Shown here in pieces: positions 45,472 through 55,932 of a stretch of DNA of 64,000 nt (positions within the stretch are counted from its first letter, which is position 1; every line of letters starts with the position of its first letter). The position numbers and the translations under genes were made by a program. Location: the NCBI RefSeq assembly GCF_030158815.1, contig NZ_BPFZ01000003.1:124001-188000 (forward strand), given 5' to 3'. The DNA comes from Candidatus Phycosocius spiralis. Its GTDB lineage: Bacteria > Pseudomonadota > Alphaproteobacteria > Caulobacterales > Aquidulcibacteraceae. The notes below the pieces were generated by a model that was not told where the DNA came from, did not search any database, and saw only the letters and a list, made by a program, of their open reading frames with translations.

Positions 45472-46941
45472 CTATGCCAGACCCGGTGCACTGAGGCGCT
45501 GAGCCGTATCGGCTTCCTGACGCGCTGCCGGATAGGCGCAATAATCGGCTGCGTAAAAAGCGCTAGGTCTGGCGTTTCCAGAAAGGCCCGGGCCACCAAA
45601 TGGCAAGGCCGAAGAGGCCCCGGTTGTGGGTCGATTCCAATTGATCAGACCAGCACGCAAGCTTAAAACCGCGTCATCCCACCGCGCACGGTCATCACAT
45701 ACAAGGCCAGCTGCAAGGCCAAAGCGCGTTGCATTGGCCCGCCGGATCGCCTGATCAAACGACTTCACCCGATAAACTTGGGCATAGGGGGCAAACATTT
45801 CTTCATCGGCGGGTTCTTGCGCATGGCTCATATCCATCATGCCTGGGCGAACAAAGGCTGGGCCTTCAACCCCAATGCGGGCTTCCACCAAAGTAGTACC
45901 TCCCAAGACCTGTAGCTTGTTTTCATATGCGCCAACCAAATTGGCCTGTGCGACACTAATCACAGGACCAATAAAGGGGGCTTCCGCGCCATTCCAAGGC
46001 CCCAACACCATACGCTCAATACGGGCCTTTGTTGCTTCTAGAACTTGATCGCCAAACCGTCCCTCTGGCAAAATCAACCGCCGCGCGCAGGAGCAACGCT
46101 GACCGCTTGTGATAAAGGCTGAATGCACAATCAAGTCGGCTGCAGCCTCAAGATCGGCTGGGTCCCAAATGATGAGAGGATTATTACCGCCCATTTCTAG
46201 CGCCAAAACAACCTCAGGCCGACCGGCAAATTGGGCGTGAATGGCTGTCCCGGTGGTGACTGAACCTGTAAATAAAACCCCATCAACACCGGGTGCCTCC
46301 AAAAGGGCTGTCCCAGTTTCCCGCGCCCCCATAACAACCGATAAAACACCTTCTGGAAGACCTGCTTCCACAAAAGCCTCCGCCATAAATCGCGCTGCAC
46401 TTGGTGCAAGCTCTGATGGTTTAAACACCACACAATTGCCAGCAAGCAGAGCTGGCACAATATGGCCATTGGGCAAATGGCCTGGAAAATTAAAGGGACC
46501 TAATACCGCCATCACACCCCAAGGGCGATGATCAAGCGCTGTGCGGCCAAAAGCAGAGGCTTCTTCACGGCTCCCGGTGCGTTGATCATACGCGCGCACA
46601 GAAATGGCAATCTTGGCAACCATAGCTGCAACTTCTGCTGTCGATTCCCATAAGGCTTTACCCATATCGCGGGAAATTGCCTGGGCTAGCTCTTGACCAC
46701 GAGCTTCTAGGGCTTTGGCATAGGCTTCTAGGATCGCTATGCGCGAAGCGCGGCTGGTTCTTGACCAAGATTTAAACGCCAAACGTGCGGCTTCAACCGC
46801 TTGGGTTACTTGCTCGCGCGAGGCAGCATGTGCGCTAAAGCTTGGGCTTTGGGTTGCAGGATCGATGGTTGTGAAAAGCCCACCTGTTCCAGCATGCCAG
46901 GTGCCATTGAGAAATACCCCATTTTGAAGAAATTCAGACAT
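45472..46941 (-). CDS. astD: N-succinylglutamate 5-semialdehyde dehydrogenase
   Basis: AstD oxidises succinylglutamate semialdehyde in the arginine succinyltransferase (AST) pathway. The 489-residue aldehyde dehydrogenase has GPFNFPGHLPNGHIVPALLA, VLFTGSVTTGTAI, ALEMGGNNPLI with the catalytic Glu, and TSGQRCSCARRLILPEG with the catalytic Cys. NFPGHLPNGH is typical of AstD. The start (MSEFLQNG, 46941) overlaps the 3' end of astA by 8 bp. Confidence 0.95.
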   Translation of the reverse strand: MSEFLQNGVFLNGTWHAGTGGLFTTIDPATQSPSFSAHAASREQVTQAVEAARLAFKSWSRTSRASRIAILEAYAKALEARGQELAQAISRDMGKALWESTAEVAAMVAKIAISVRAYDQRTGSREEASAFGRTALDHRPWGVMAVLGPFNFPGHLPNGHIVPALLAGNCVVFKPSELAPSAARFMAEAFVEAGLPEGVLSVVMGARETGTALLEAPGVDGVLFTGSVTTGTAIHAQFAGRPEVVLALEMGGNNPLIIWDPADLEAAADLIVHSAFITSGQRCSCARRLILPEGRFGDQVLEATKARIERMVLGPWNGAEAPFIGPVISVAQANLVGAYENKLQVLGGTTLVEARIGVEGPAFVRPGMMDMSHAQEPADEEMFAPYAQVYRVKSFDQAIRRANATRFGLAAGLVCDDRARWDDAVLSLRAGLINWNRPTTGASSALPFGGPGLSGNARPSAFYAADYCAYPAARQEADTAQRLSAPGLA

Positions 46942-47956
46942 TAAAACTCCGTACACGGCCTATTTGACCTTTATCCATTTCTAATGCTTCTAACACTTCA
47001 TTTTTTAAAACAACACCGTCGGGGGTGATGCGGCCAGGTGCCAGCGTGCACGTAAATCCTGCTACCCGATCGTTTGATACCATCACGCGGTCTTCGCCAT
47101 GGGTATTACCCACTAAAAAGGGTAATTGTTGAGACTCTCGGACCGTCCGTGTATCCTCGATACGCGCCGCCAAAAGTGGACCGCCGTCAAAGATATCAAT
47201 GACACCTTCAAAGCGTAGCCCTTCACGTTCCAACAGGCGACGGGCGGGGGCACCGTCTGGATGGGTTTCGCCGATCGCGCCACGCGCGCTTTCAGGCAGT
47301 AGATCAACATATATGGCATGCTTGGGGGATAGATCGATAATGAACTGATTGTCGGTGGTTGCAGAAATTTTATCGGCTTCCTCAAAGTCCATGCGGTAAA
47401 AAGGCCGCCCCACAACTTCCCAAAAAGGCGAGCGCCCATCAAGATCAACAAGGCCACGCAATTCACTCACCACGATACCCTGAAAGCGCTGCGGATCGGT
47501 AGCCATGAGCATAAAGCGTGACAGACTTAAAAGTTTGCCAGCCCCATCACCTCGGCGCTCAGGTTCCAAAAATAAAGTGCCAACTTCAGTACAGCCGGTA
47601 TAATCATTAACCATTGTTAAGGCCCGCATCTCAAAGCGACGGTTTGCGGCCTTGGACGCTTGGCCATAGGTAACGATGCGATAATTGAAAAATGGCACAT
47701 CGCGGCCGATATTGGTTTTAACCGCAGCGCAGCCAAAGGCTTGCCCACCTTGAGCTTGTTCAATCATCAACAAATATATGCCGCCATCACCCTCTAAACT
47801 TGCTGCGGGGGATGAAAAGGAAGTTATGCTCTTTTCCAAACGGCTTGCCAATAAAGTCGTATCATCAGGCAAGCTGGTAAAACCTGGGCCCGATTGCCGC
47901 GCAAAGCCCATAAAGGCATCAAAATCATCCAGTCGGGCCGGACGAACAATCAACAT
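46934..47956 (-). CDS. astA: Arginine N-succinyltransferase
   Basis: AstA transfers succinyl from succinyl-CoA to arginine, the first AST step. The 340-residue protein begins MLIVRPARLDDFDAFMGFAR and has RFEMRALTMVNDYTGCTEVG, FLEPERRGDGAGKLLSLSRF and SPFWEVVGRPFYRMDFEEAD, all characteristic. It overlaps the M20 hydrolase stop by a few bases, so hydrolase-astA-astD forms one operon. Confidence 0.96.
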   Translation of the reverse strand: MLIVRPARLDDFDAFMGFARQSGPGFTSLPDDTTLLASRLEKSITSFSSPAASLEGDGGIYLLMIEQAQGGQAFGCAAVKTNIGRDVPFFNYRIVTYGQASKAANRRFEMRALTMVNDYTGCTEVGTLFLEPERRGDGAGKLLSLSRFMLMATDPQRFQGIVVSELRGLVDLDGRSPFWEVVGRPFYRMDFEEADKISATTDNQFIIDLSPKHAIYVDLLPESARGAIGETHPDGAPARRLLEREGLRFEGVIDIFDGGPLLAARIEDTRTVRESQQLPFLVGNTHGEDRVMVSNDRVAGFTCTLAPGRITPDGVVLKNEVLEALEMDKGQIGRVRSFNV

Positions 47957-49230
47957 GCATTTAGTTCCGATGTTTGTGCCAATAAGCGCCTAGGTGCCTT
48001 GGCATCCAGTTGACCTGTCGCATAGCCTACCAGTAGCGCCAAGGACAGTTTCACCCGCTCTGAGAAGCTGTCTAAAACTGCAAATTCCTGATTTGAATGG
48101 ATAAGCCCGCCGCGCGGACCAAGTGTATCCACATTCGCACAGCCCGATGCGGCTAAATTATTTCCCTCACACACCCCACCTGTATCGGTGAAGACAAGGT
48201 CCAGTCCTATCGCCCTGCCAGCAGTTGCAACATGTTCAAACATCAAGGCCTGTGCAGGCGTACGTGGTTTTGGTGGGCGGTTGAACCCACCATGTAAATG
48301 GGCATGGAGATCACCTTCCAAGACAATCTGCTTTATAAAGCCTTCAATTTGCCGTGATGCCCATTCAATAGCGCCCTCGTCGGGTACACGGACGTTGAAG
48401 CGCACAATAGCTAAATCTGGCACCACATTGTTTGGGCCACCACCATCGATGCGACCGGTATTAAAAATGACACCTGGTTGGGAGCCATTCAAGGCTTCAA
48501 GCGCAACAACAAATCGCGCCGCCGCTGCAATCGCAGATTGGCCTTCGTGATGCGAGCGACCGACATGGGCTGCCTTGCCATGAATGGTGAGGGAAAAATT
48601 GCCAGAACCCTTACGTGCACCCGACATCGAGCCATCCGCCAAAGCAGGCTCATAGGTCAAGCCAACATCGGACCGCGCTCCGATTTCAGCCAAAAGCGCT
48701 GAAGAACCCGGTGAGCCGATCTCTTCATCGGGACTGAGCAGGACCTCATAGCCCACGCCTTGCGCGCAACCCAAGGTTTCAAAAAGCTGCAAGGCTTCCA
48801 GCATCACCAACAGGCCACCCTTCATATCGGCTACGCCCGGACCGTTCACAATACCTGGCTTGATTTCTTGAACGTTCACAAAGCTAGTTCCAGCTGGAAA
48901 CACGGTGTCATAATGACCGGTAAGGACAATCTTAATTGATGCTTCTGGTCGCACAACCAGATGGAGCGCATCACACAGGGTTTGATCTTCAAGTTTCCCC
49001 TGCACTGAAACGACTTGCTCGGGTGCCAAGGGGCAGCTGCTTAGTGTGCCGGGCAATGCGCTAAAGGCATTCACTAACAAAGGGAGAAATGATCGCAGAC
49101 CCGCAAGATTCCGCGACCCCGTATTGATTGAGCACCATTCAACTAAGCGCGACTTCCAATAGTTTGGCGCATGTTTCACCTGTGCCATCGCGGTTTGAAC
49201 ATCGTGTTCCAAAACAAGATTTGGGGTCAT
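47950..49230 (-). CDS. M20-family metallohydrolase in the ast operon
   Basis: The 426-residue protein has the M20 dinuclear-metal motifs LTGHYDTVFPAG, NGPGVADMKGGLLVMLEAL and LSPDEEIGSPGSSALL, with a dimerisation domain (KGSGNFSLTIHGKAAHVGRS) in between. It is related to carboxypeptidase G2, ArgE and DapE. Being the first gene of the astA-astD operon suggests it removes succinyl or acyl groups in arginine catabolism, perhaps in place of AstE; that is inference. I start at ATG 49230; the frame opens at 49269. Confidence 0.85.
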   Translation of the reverse strand: MTPNLVLEHDVQTAMAQVKHAPNYWKSRLVEWCSINTGSRNLAGLRSFLPLLVNAFSALPGTLSSCPLAPEQVVSVQGKLEDQTLCDALHLVVRPEASIKIVLTGHYDTVFPAGTSFVNVQEIKPGIVNGPGVADMKGGLLVMLEALQLFETLGCAQGVGYEVLLSPDEEIGSPGSSALLAEIGARSDVGLTYEPALADGSMSGARKGSGNFSLTIHGKAAHVGRSHHEGQSAIAAAARFVVALEALNGSQPGVIFNTGRIDGGGPNNVVPDLAIVRFNVRVPDEGAIEWASRQIEGFIKQIVLEGDLHAHLHGGFNRPPKPRTPAQALMFEHVATAGRAIGLDLVFTDTGGVCEGNNLAASGCANVDTLGPRGGLIHSNQEFAVLDSFSERVKLSLALLVGYATGQLDAKAPRRLLAQTSELNAC

Positions 49231-49388
49231 CCAAAGCACTTCTATGTAAAAATGGCACCAAAGGTGCACACTGGGGTTGCGTCAAGCACAGAGATGTAGT
49301 CGAAACCCGCGCGTCACGCTACGCCTCATGCCTGCTTAAACATTAATGGCAGGAGCGTGTGACCAATGGACTGTAAAGGCTTGAATGA

Positions 49389-50444
49389 ATGACTGCAGTG
49401 TTCAACCATGGTGAATTCGACCACCATGAACAAATCGTCTTTGCCCACGACTATAAAGCAGGCCTTCAAGCCATCATCGGGATTCATGACACCACACTTG
49501 GACCTGCAGCTGGCGGGGTTCGGATGTCCACCTATCACACATCAGATGACGCACTAACCGATGTTTTGCGCCTATCGCGCGGGATGAGTTACAAGAACGC
49601 ACTGGCAGGCTTGGCGCTAGGTGGCGGAAAAGCTGTTTTAATTGGAAATCCCAGAACAGACAAGAGCCCAGAACTTTTGGCTTCCTTAGGCAAAGCGATC
49701 AATCACTTGGGCGGACGCTATCTGGCGGCAGAAGATGTTGGCATGACCGTTGTGGACATGGAAGAAATCGCCGGTCAAACCGCCCATGTTTTCGGCAGGG
49801 ACCCTAAAGCTGGGTATGGTGGCGAACCTTCCCCTATGACAGCCCTTGGCGTGCTCTTATCAATCCAATCCTGCGTCAAATATACGCTGGGCCGAAACAA
49901 CCTCGACGGGATCCGTGTTGCCATTCAAGGTGCCGGGGCAGTTGGAACGGATTTGGCGCGTCGCCTCGGCGAGGAAGGTGCGCAAATCCTTATTGCCGAT
50001 GTAGATCCGATACGGGCTCAAGCTGCAGCAGATAAAGCCCGCGGGCAAGTGATAGGTATAGATCAGGTTTTAAGTGCGGATGTTGATGTCTTGGCACCTT
50101 GCGCGCTGGGTGCGGTGATCAACGACGCAAGTATTGGTTCTTTGCGCACTAAAATTGTGTGTGGTGCCGCCAATAATCAATTAAGCGAACCCCGCCATGG
50201 GGTAGCCTTGGCACAGCGCGGCATACTCTATGCCCCTGACTATGTCGTCAATGCGGGGGGGATCATCAATGTATCCTATGAGGTAGGTGGTTCCTATGAT
50301 AGCGCCAAAGTGATCAAGCATATCCAAAAAATCCCCCAAACCTTGGAAGCCATTTTTGCTACCTCCGCGCGCGAATCTCTACCACCGGATGTGGTCGCCG
50401 ATAAGATGGCGCAAAGGCTCATTGGGCGTGGCACACCACCCTAG
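49389..50444 (+). CDS. Leucine dehydrogenase-type amino-acid dehydrogenase
   Basis: The 351-residue NAD-dependent Glu/Leu/Phe/Val dehydrogenase has GPAAGGVRMSTYHTSDDALT, the catalytic lysine segment LAGLALGGGKAVLIGNP, YLAAEDVGMTVVDMEEIAGQ, the Rossmann motif VAIQGAGAVGTDLARRL and CGAANNQLSEPRHG. It probably deaminates branched-chain amino acids to 2-oxo acids; leucine versus valine or phenylalanine preference cannot be read. It is divergent from the ast operon and convergent with the thiolase gene. Confidence 0.9.
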   Translation: MTAVFNHGEFDHHEQIVFAHDYKAGLQAIIGIHDTTLGPAAGGVRMSTYHTSDDALTDVLRLSRGMSYKNALAGLALGGGKAVLIGNPRTDKSPELLASLGKAINHLGGRYLAAEDVGMTVVDMEEIAGQTAHVFGRDPKAGYGGEPSPMTALGVLLSIQSCVKYTLGRNNLDGIRVAIQGAGAVGTDLARRLGEEGAQILIADVDPIRAQAAADKARGQVIGIDQVLSADVDVLAPCALGAVINDASIGSLRTKIVCGAANNQLSEPRHGVALAQRGILYAPDYVVNAGGIINVSYEVGGSYDSAKVIKHIQKIPQTLEAIFATSARESLPPDVVADKMAQRLIGRGTPP

Positions 50445-50484
50445 TCGCTTGGATGTCATCTTTAGGGCTAGATCAGTCCAAGCC

Positions 50485-51663
50485 CTAAGCCACTTCTAAG
50501 CATAAAGCGGTGGCTTCACCGCCGCCAATACACAAGCTGGCAACCCCACGCTTGAGACCACGTGATCGTAAGGCCGCGACCAAAGTCGCGATAATCCGTG
50601 TTCCTGAGGAGCCAATCGGGTGACCTAGGGCACAGGCTCCACCGTTCACATTCACTTTGCTATGATCCAGTCCCAATTCCTTCATGGCAATCATAGGGAC
50701 CACGGCAAAGGCTTCGTTGATTTCAAAAAGATCGACTTCGCTGATCGCCCAACCCGCTTTGGCGAGCGCTTTTTGGATGGCGAAGACCGGTGCCGTGGTG
50801 AAAAGAGCGGGCTCATGCGCATGCGCGGCACTCGAAACTATTGTCGCAAGACAGGTGATCCCGCGTGCTTTGGCTTCCGACTGTTCCATCAGCACTAGAG
50901 CCGAAGCGCCATCTGAAATCGCTGATGCATTGGCGGCCGTGACTGTCCCGTCCTTGTTAAAGGCGGGCTTTAAGCTTGGGATTTTATCGGGTCGCGCTTT
51001 ACGGGGTAATTCGTCGGTGTCGATCAATTGCTCTCCCGCGCGACCTGAAACCGTGACTGGCGTGATTTCGCCCGCAAACGCTCCTGACGCGATAGCAGCC
51101 TGTGCCCGGGTCAGCGTCTCGATCGCATAAGCGTCTTGAGCCTCACGGCTGAATTGATAGTCGCGCGCCACTTGGTCGGCATAAAAACCCATAGGCTTGC
51201 CTTCATAGGCATCTTCTAGTCCATCCAGAGCCATGTGGTCCATCAGGCGATCATGCCCATATTTCATACCCGTGCGATGGGTTTTGATGAGGTGAGGCGC
51301 ATTGGACATGCTTTCCATACCGCCTGCGATCACGATTTTTGCCTCACCAGCTTTGATGGCATTGACCGCCATAATCGCCGCTTGCATGCCCGAGCCGCAC
51401 ATCTTGTTCACAGTGGTTGCTTCAACGCTTAACGGCAGACCTGCCTTAACAGCAGCTTGTCGAGCTGGGGCTTGCCCTTGGCCCGCAGGCAAAACGCAGC
51501 CCATCAAAATCCAGTCCACATCGCTGCCTGCGATACCAGAGCGACCGAGCGCAGCATTGACCGCAAAAGCGCCCAATTCATTGGCGCTAAAGCTGCTTAA
51601 ATCACCCATCAGGGCACCCATAGGGGTGCGGGCTAAGCCAACAATGGCAATAGGGTCTTGCAT
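50485..51663 (-). CDS. Acetyl-CoA acetyltransferase (thiolase)
   Basis: The 392-residue protein has VNKMCGSGMQAAIMAVNAI with the acyl-enzyme Cys, GGMESMSNAPHLI, VNVNGGACALGHPIGSSGTR with the His and ASLCIGGGEATAL with the second Cys. This is the AtoB/PhaA biosynthetic-type pattern. Three ATGs lie in a row; the third, at 51663, best fits AGGA spacing. It follows accD in the same direction where folC stands in some relatives. Roles in ketone-body or branched-chain degradation or in polyhydroxybutyrate synthesis are possible. Confidence 0.93.
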   Translation of the reverse strand: MQDPIAIVGLARTPMGALMGDLSSFSANELGAFAVNAALGRSGIAGSDVDWILMGCVLPAGQGQAPARQAAVKAGLPLSVEATTVNKMCGSGMQAAIMAVNAIKAGEAKIVIAGGMESMSNAPHLIKTHRTGMKYGHDRLMDHMALDGLEDAYEGKPMGFYADQVARDYQFSREAQDAYAIETLTRAQAAIASGAFAGEITPVTVSGRAGEQLIDTDELPRKARPDKIPSLKPAFNKDGTVTAANASAISDGASALVLMEQSEAKARGITCLATIVSSAAHAHEPALFTTAPVFAIQKALAKAGWAISEVDLFEINEAFAVVPMIAMKELGLDHSKVNVNGGACALGHPIGSSGTRIIATLVAALRSRGLKRGVASLCIGGGEATALCLEVA

Positions 51664-51700
51664 CATCATCTTCCTTCTTGGCGGGGTGATCTTGGATTGA

Positions 51701-52543
51701 TTAGGTGCGCAAAAGGCCAAGAATGCGCGCCAAAGTGGCTTTCAATTCACGCCGGTCCACCACGCAATCGACCATGCCATGCTCCAATAGATATTCAGAG
51801 CGTTGAAAGCCTGGTGGTAGTTTCTGGCGGATAGTTTGTTCAATCACGCGCTGCCCGGCAAAGCCAATCAGAGCGCCGGGCTCTGCAATGTGGATATCGC
51901 CTAACATAGCATAACTCGCAGTCACCCCGCCCGTTGTTGGGTCGGTCAACACAACGATATAGGGTAAGCCAGCTTGACGCAGTCGATCAATGGCAAGCGT
52001 TGTGCGGGGCATTTGCATCAAGGATAAAATCCCTTCCTGCATCCGCGCACCACCCGCAGCTGTAAAACAAATCAACGGGCAATTACGCTCAATCGCTTCC
52101 GCTGCGGCTTTGACAAAGGCTTCACCTGCGGCCATGCCGAGCGAGCCGCCCATAAAGCCAAAGTCCTGCGCTAAGACCACCGCTGGCAAAGCACCAATCT
52201 TGCCATAGCCAATGGCCATAGCATCGTCGCGTCCGGTCTTTTGTCGCGCATCTTTCAGCCGATCGACATAGCGCTTATCGTCTTTGAACTTTAAAGGATC
52301 TTCGACCACTTTTGGTGTATCAATAGCGAGCCAACTTTCGCCGTCAAAGATATAGCGGAAGCGCAGTTCAGGCCCGATACGCATGTGCCGACCCGACGGG
52401 GTGACCCATTGGCTGTTTTCAAGGTCACTGCGATAGAGCATCTCGCCACTATCGGGGTCTTTCACCCACAGATTATCTGGGCTCTCCCGCTTTTGCAGAA
52501 GCTTATTGATGCCTGGGCGAATGCGGTCGATCCAGCTGGTCAT
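51701..52543 (-). CDS. accD: Acetyl-CoA carboxylase carboxyltransferase beta subunit, without zinc-ribbon cysteines
   Basis: AccD, with AccA, moves carboxyl from biotin to acetyl-CoA. The 280-residue product has [40 protein letters not shown] and [16 protein letters not shown] of the carboxyltransferase domain. At the N terminus the usual four zinc-ribbon cysteines are missing: [20 protein letters not shown] and [16 protein letters not shown] stand where two CxxC pairs would be. Its ATG overlaps the trpA stop. Confidence 0.95.
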   Translation of the reverse strand: MTSWIDRIRPGINKLLQKRESPDNLWVKDPDSGEMLYRSDLENSQWVTPSGRHMRIGPELRFRYIFDGESWLAIDTPKVVEDPLKFKDDKRYVDRLKDARQKTGRDDAMAIGYGKIGALPAVVLAQDFGFMGGSLGMAAGEAFVKAAAEAIERNCPLICFTAAGGARMQEGILSLMQMPRTTLAIDRLRQAGLPYIVVLTDPTTGGVTASYAMLGDIHIAEPGALIGFAGQRVIEQTIRQKLPPGFQRSEYLLEHGMVDCVVDRRELKATLARILGLLRT

Positions 52544-53370
52544 ACGATAGGTTCCAGTCGGGCATCCATAATGGCCCGCGATAATGATTGGCAAAAACTG
52601 GCACCAGCTTGCGCGCCATTTTGTCCCGTTTCATACGCCGTGGCAATCACATCAACCAGCGCAGAACCCACAACCACGCCGTCGGCGATCTTAGCGGTAT
52701 TGGCTGCTGCTTCGGGCGTCTTAATGCCAAAGCCAATCGCAACAGGAAGGGGCGAAGCAAGGCGCACTTGGCCTACAGCTTGGGCGATGTCGGCGGTTTC
52801 AATCAACTTATCGCCCGTGATCCCTGCTACCGAGACATAATAGATAAAGCCCGTCACGCCTTTTAGAAGTGTGGCTAAACGCTTTGCATCTGATGTTGGG
52901 GTTACAAGGCGTATCAGAGCTAAATCTTGCTCTGCCATGGCAGCGCGAAGCTCCCCATCTTCTTCAGGGGGTGCATCGACAATGATCGCACCATCAACAC
53001 CGGCGAGGGCGGCCTCTTTTGAAAATTCCTGATACCCAAATGTCTCGACCGGGTTGAGGTAACCCATAAGAATTAAAGCGGTTTTTGGATGCTTGACGCG
53101 AAATGCCTGCGCGAGTGCGAGTGTTTTTCGCAAAGTCGTGCCCTTTTTAAGGGCACGAATGCCAGCGCGCTGGATGGAAGGGCCATCTGCCATTGGGTCG
53201 GTAAACGGAAAGCCCAATTCAATGACATCTACACCAGCGCCCGGCAAGCCATCTAGGATCGCCGCACAGCTCTCAAGGCTAGGGTCCCCGGCCATGACAT
53301 AGGCTACTAAAGCGGCCCGATTTTCTGCTTTTGCGCGCGCAAAAGCGTTTGTCAGTCGTGCAACCGGCAT
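52540..53370 (-). CDS. trpA: Tryptophan synthase alpha chain
   Basis: TrpA cleaves indole-3-glycerol phosphate and channels indole to TrpB. The 276-residue TIM barrel has [20 protein letters not shown] with the catalytic Glu and Asp, [25 protein letters not shown] and [14 protein letters not shown] for phosphate binding. The start abuts the trpB stop and the stop overlaps the accD start, giving a trpF-trpB-trpA-accD operon. Confidence 0.97.
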   Translation of the reverse strand: MPVARLTNAFARAKAENRAALVAYVMAGDPSLESCAAILDGLPGAGVDVIELGFPFTDPMADGPSIQRAGIRALKKGTTLRKTLALAQAFRVKHPKTALILMGYLNPVETFGYQEFSKEAALAGVDGAIIVDAPPEEDGELRAAMAEQDLALIRLVTPTSDAKRLATLLKGVTGFIYYVSVAGITGDKLIETADIAQAVGQVRLASPLPVAIGFGIKTPEAAANTAKIADGVVVGSALVDVIATAYETGQNGAQAGASFCQSLSRAIMDARLEPIV

Positions 53371-54581
53371 TATACTTTGGCCCCAAGCGCATTGGCGATG
53401 GTGAAAATATCCTTATCCCCTCGCCCACATATATTCATCACCACAATCCCACCACGGCCAACATCTTTGGCAATCTCCCCAATGCGCGCCAAGGCATGGG
53501 ATGGCTCGAGAGCGGGTAATATCCCTTCTAGCCGGGCACATAATTGAAACGCGTCGAGCGCCTCATCATCGGTCGCGGATAAATAAATGGCCCGACCGGT
53601 ATCTTTCAAGAAAGCATGCTCTGGCCCAACGCCTGGATAATCAAGGCCTGCGGAAATCGAATGTGCATCGATGATTTGACCATCGTCGTTTTGCAACAAA
53701 TAAGTGCGATTGCCATGTAATACGCCAGGCCGCCCGCCGGTTAAGGCCGCGGCGTGTTGACCTGTTTCTATCCCGTGCCCGGCGGCCTCCACGCCGTAAA
53801 GCTTAACCGCTTCATCTTCCAAAAACGGATGGAATAGGCCAATGGCATTTGAGCCACCGCCAATGCAGGCAACCAAAGCGTCGGGTAGGCGTCCTTCACG
53901 CTCTAATATCTGCTCTTTTGTTTCGCGCCCAATTACCGATTGGAAGTCGCGCACCATTTGGGGATAGGGGTGAGGGCCAGCTACTGTGCCTATGATGTAA
54001 AACGTATCTTTGACATGGGTCACCCAATCGCGCAGCGCTTCATTCATCGCGTCCTTGAGGGTGGCGGTTCCAGCATCCACCGGGCGCACTTCGGCCCCTA
54101 ACAATTTCATACGAAAAACATTTGGGCTTTGGCGCTCCACATCGGTGGCACCCATATAGACCACACAAGGCAGGCCAAAGCGGGCACAGACTGTTGCGGT
54201 GGCAACCCCATGCTGACCTGCACCTGTTTCTGCAATGATGCGAATCTTGCCCATGCGCATCGCCAAGAAAATCTGACCCATGCAATTATTGATTTTGTGG
54301 GCTCCGGTATGATTGAGCTCATCGCGCTTAAAATAAATTTTGGCCCCGCCAAAATGCTGGCTCAGCCGCTCTGCAAAATAAAGTGGGCTTGGTCTGCCAA
54401 CGTAGTCACGCAGGAAAACATCCAAATTCGCTTGAAAGGTCGGATCAGCCTTGGCGTCTTCATAAGCTTGTTGCAGGGCCAAAATATTGGGCATCAGTGT
54501 CTCTGCCACAAACCGACCGCCAAATTGGCCAAAGCGACCCTGCGCGTCGGGATATGATCCCCAGGAGTTACGTGCGTCCAT
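53370..54581 (-). CDS. trpB: Tryptophan synthase beta chain
   Basis: This PLP enzyme joins indole and serine. The 403-residue product has [20 protein letters not shown] at the start, the PLP lysine motif [17 protein letters not shown] near residue 95, [18 protein letters not shown] and [21 protein letters not shown] use ATG 54581 (MDARNSWG), which overlaps the trpF 3' end by 14 bp; the frame opens 20 codons earlier. Confidence 0.97.
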   Translation of the reverse strand: MDARNSWGSYPDAQGRFGQFGGRFVAETLMPNILALQQAYEDAKADPTFQANLDVFLRDYVGRPSPLYFAERLSQHFGGAKIYFKRDELNHTGAHKINNCMGQIFLAMRMGKIRIIAETGAGQHGVATATVCARFGLPCVVYMGATDVERQSPNVFRMKLLGAEVRPVDAGTATLKDAMNEALRDWVTHVKDTFYIIGTVAGPHPYPQMVRDFQSVIGRETKEQILEREGRLPDALVACIGGGSNAIGLFHPFLEDEAVKLYGVEAAGHGIETGQHAAALTGGRPGVLHGNRTYLLQNDDGQIIDAHSISAGLDYPGVGPEHAFLKDTGRAIYLSATDDEALDAFQLCARLEGILPALEPSHALARIGEIAKDVGRGGIVVMNICGRGDKDIFTIANALGAKV

Positions 54582-55239
54582 TTTGACTATTGGTCCAGTC
54601 TGTCTCATTAACGGCCGCGAGAAAGGCGGCAATGCGTGCACTATCTTTTAGACCCGGAGCGCTTTCAACACCAGAGGACACATCCACCAAGGCTGCACCC
54701 GTTTGACTTATGCCCGACGCTACATTTTCCGGCGTAAGCCCACCAGACAAAAACCAAGGGCGTTCGCAGGTAAAGTCTGACAGGATTGTCCAATCAAAGG
54801 TGTGCCCTAATCCACCCGGCCGCGAGGACCCTACTGGTGGCTTTGCGTCCAACAAAACATAGTCAACATATTCCAAAAATGGTAAAATTGGATCAAGATC
54901 GCTGCGCGCTTCCACTGAGAAAGCGCGGATGATTTTAACGCCGCGCGCTCTAATCTGCGCACAACGTTGCGGGCTTTCGCAACCTTGAAGTTGAATGAGA
55001 TCAGGCGCTAAATCGCCGATGACGGCATCGAGCAAAGCATCATCTGGATCCACAAGGACCGATACGGTGTCGGCAATCCCTAAGGCCAATTGCGCTAAAG
55101 TCCTTGCGTCCTTCGGGCTAATATAGCGCGGGCTATTGGGGTAAGTCACAAAGCCAACAAAGGCAGCACCACCATCAAGAGCGGTGGCGAGCGAAGCAGC
55201 CGTTACCAACCCACAAATTTTAGCGCGAACAGATAACAT
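54568..55239 (-). CDS. trpF: Phosphoribosylanthranilate isomerase
   Basis: This TIM-barrel enzyme performs the Amadori rearrangement of phosphoribosylanthranilate. The 223-residue product has [18 protein letters not shown] with the catalytic Cys near residue 9, [47 protein letters not shown] and the catalytic Asp in [14 protein letters not shown]. It overlaps trpB. In many alphaproteobacteria a lapA-like gene separates trpF and ihfB; none is seen here. Confidence 0.95.
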   Translation of the reverse strand: MLSVRAKICGLVTAASLATALDGGAAFVGFVTYPNSPRYISPKDARTLAQLALGIADTVSVLVDPDDALLDAVIGDLAPDLIQLQGCESPQRCAQIRARGVKIIRAFSVEARSDLDPILPFLEYVDYVLLDAKPPVGSSRPGGLGHTFDWTILSDFTCERPWFLSGGLTPENVASGISQTGAALVDVSSGVESAPGLKDSARIAAFLAAVNETDWTNSQNGRT

Positions 55240-55457
55240 TAGTGCCCTGTAAAGGCTTAGCCTTATATCTTAAGACAATGGCACAAAATCTGGGCCACCT
55301 TCTAGCCTTGAAATCACCGAAGTGAGTTACCATAGCACGATCCAACATATGGAATTGCATGCAAATGCAATGCTGCCGGCCACGTAGTTAGAACTGATAC
55401 AGAAACGATCATAACCCAATCAAAGCAAAACGATCAAAGTTAACTTAAGATTGGCTA

Positions 55458-55754
55458 TCACTCGCCGGGGTCAACACCACCATTGAGACGGGCACGCAAT
55501 TCCTTACCGGCTTTAAAGAAAGGCGCATGCTTAGCTTGCACAGCCACCCCTTCGCCAGTTCTTGGGTTGCGGCCTTGGCGTGCACCGCGTGAGCGAACGG
55601 AAAAAGCCCCAAATCCGCGCAACTCAACCCGATCACCCTGCTCTAAGGCTTTGGTTATTTCTTCAAGCACAGTATCAACAACGCGCTCTACGTCACCATG
55701 AAATAAATGTGGATTCTCAGCAGAAAGTTTAGCAACTAGTTCTGATCTTAACAT
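55458..55754 (-). CDS. ihfB: Integration host factor beta subunit
   Basis: The 98-residue DNA-bending protein of the HU/IHF family starts [20 protein letters not shown]. It has [20 protein letters not shown], with the beta-arm [31 protein letters not shown] and the arm sequence identify the beta subunit. It pairs with IhfA to bend DNA at promoters and recombination sites. It lies downstream of rpsA on the same strand, separated by a strong hairpin. Confidence 0.95.
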   Translation of the reverse strand: MLRSELVAKLSAENPHLFHGDVERVVDTVLEEITKALEQGDRVELRGFGAFSVRSRGARQGRNPRTGEGVAVQAKHAPFFKAGKELRARLNGGVDPGE

Positions 55755-55853
55755 ATTGGTCTATCCACCCAAAAAGGTTAATATCCTATATAGCATCAAA
55801 AAACCTGGTATGCGCAACCCTTTTTATGGAAATTTATCAACACCCTTCATTAT

Positions 55854-55883
55854 GAAAGGCCAGAGGCGATGCTCTGGCCTTTC
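55854..55883 (-). terminator. Strong hairpin between rpsA and ihfB
   Basis: GAAAGGCCAGAG (55854-55865) pairs perfectly with CTCTGGCCTTTC (55872-55883) around a 6-nt loop. It lies about 50 bp beyond the rpsA stop. The 3' arm ends TTTC on either strand, but a real T-run follows only on the plus strand. It is probably the rpsA terminator, perhaps partial so that ihfB is also read. Confidence 0.65.
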
Positions 55884-55932
55884 TGTTTTATATCGTTTTG
55901 TCTGAACTTCACTTAAAAGTTAGCGATCCCTA

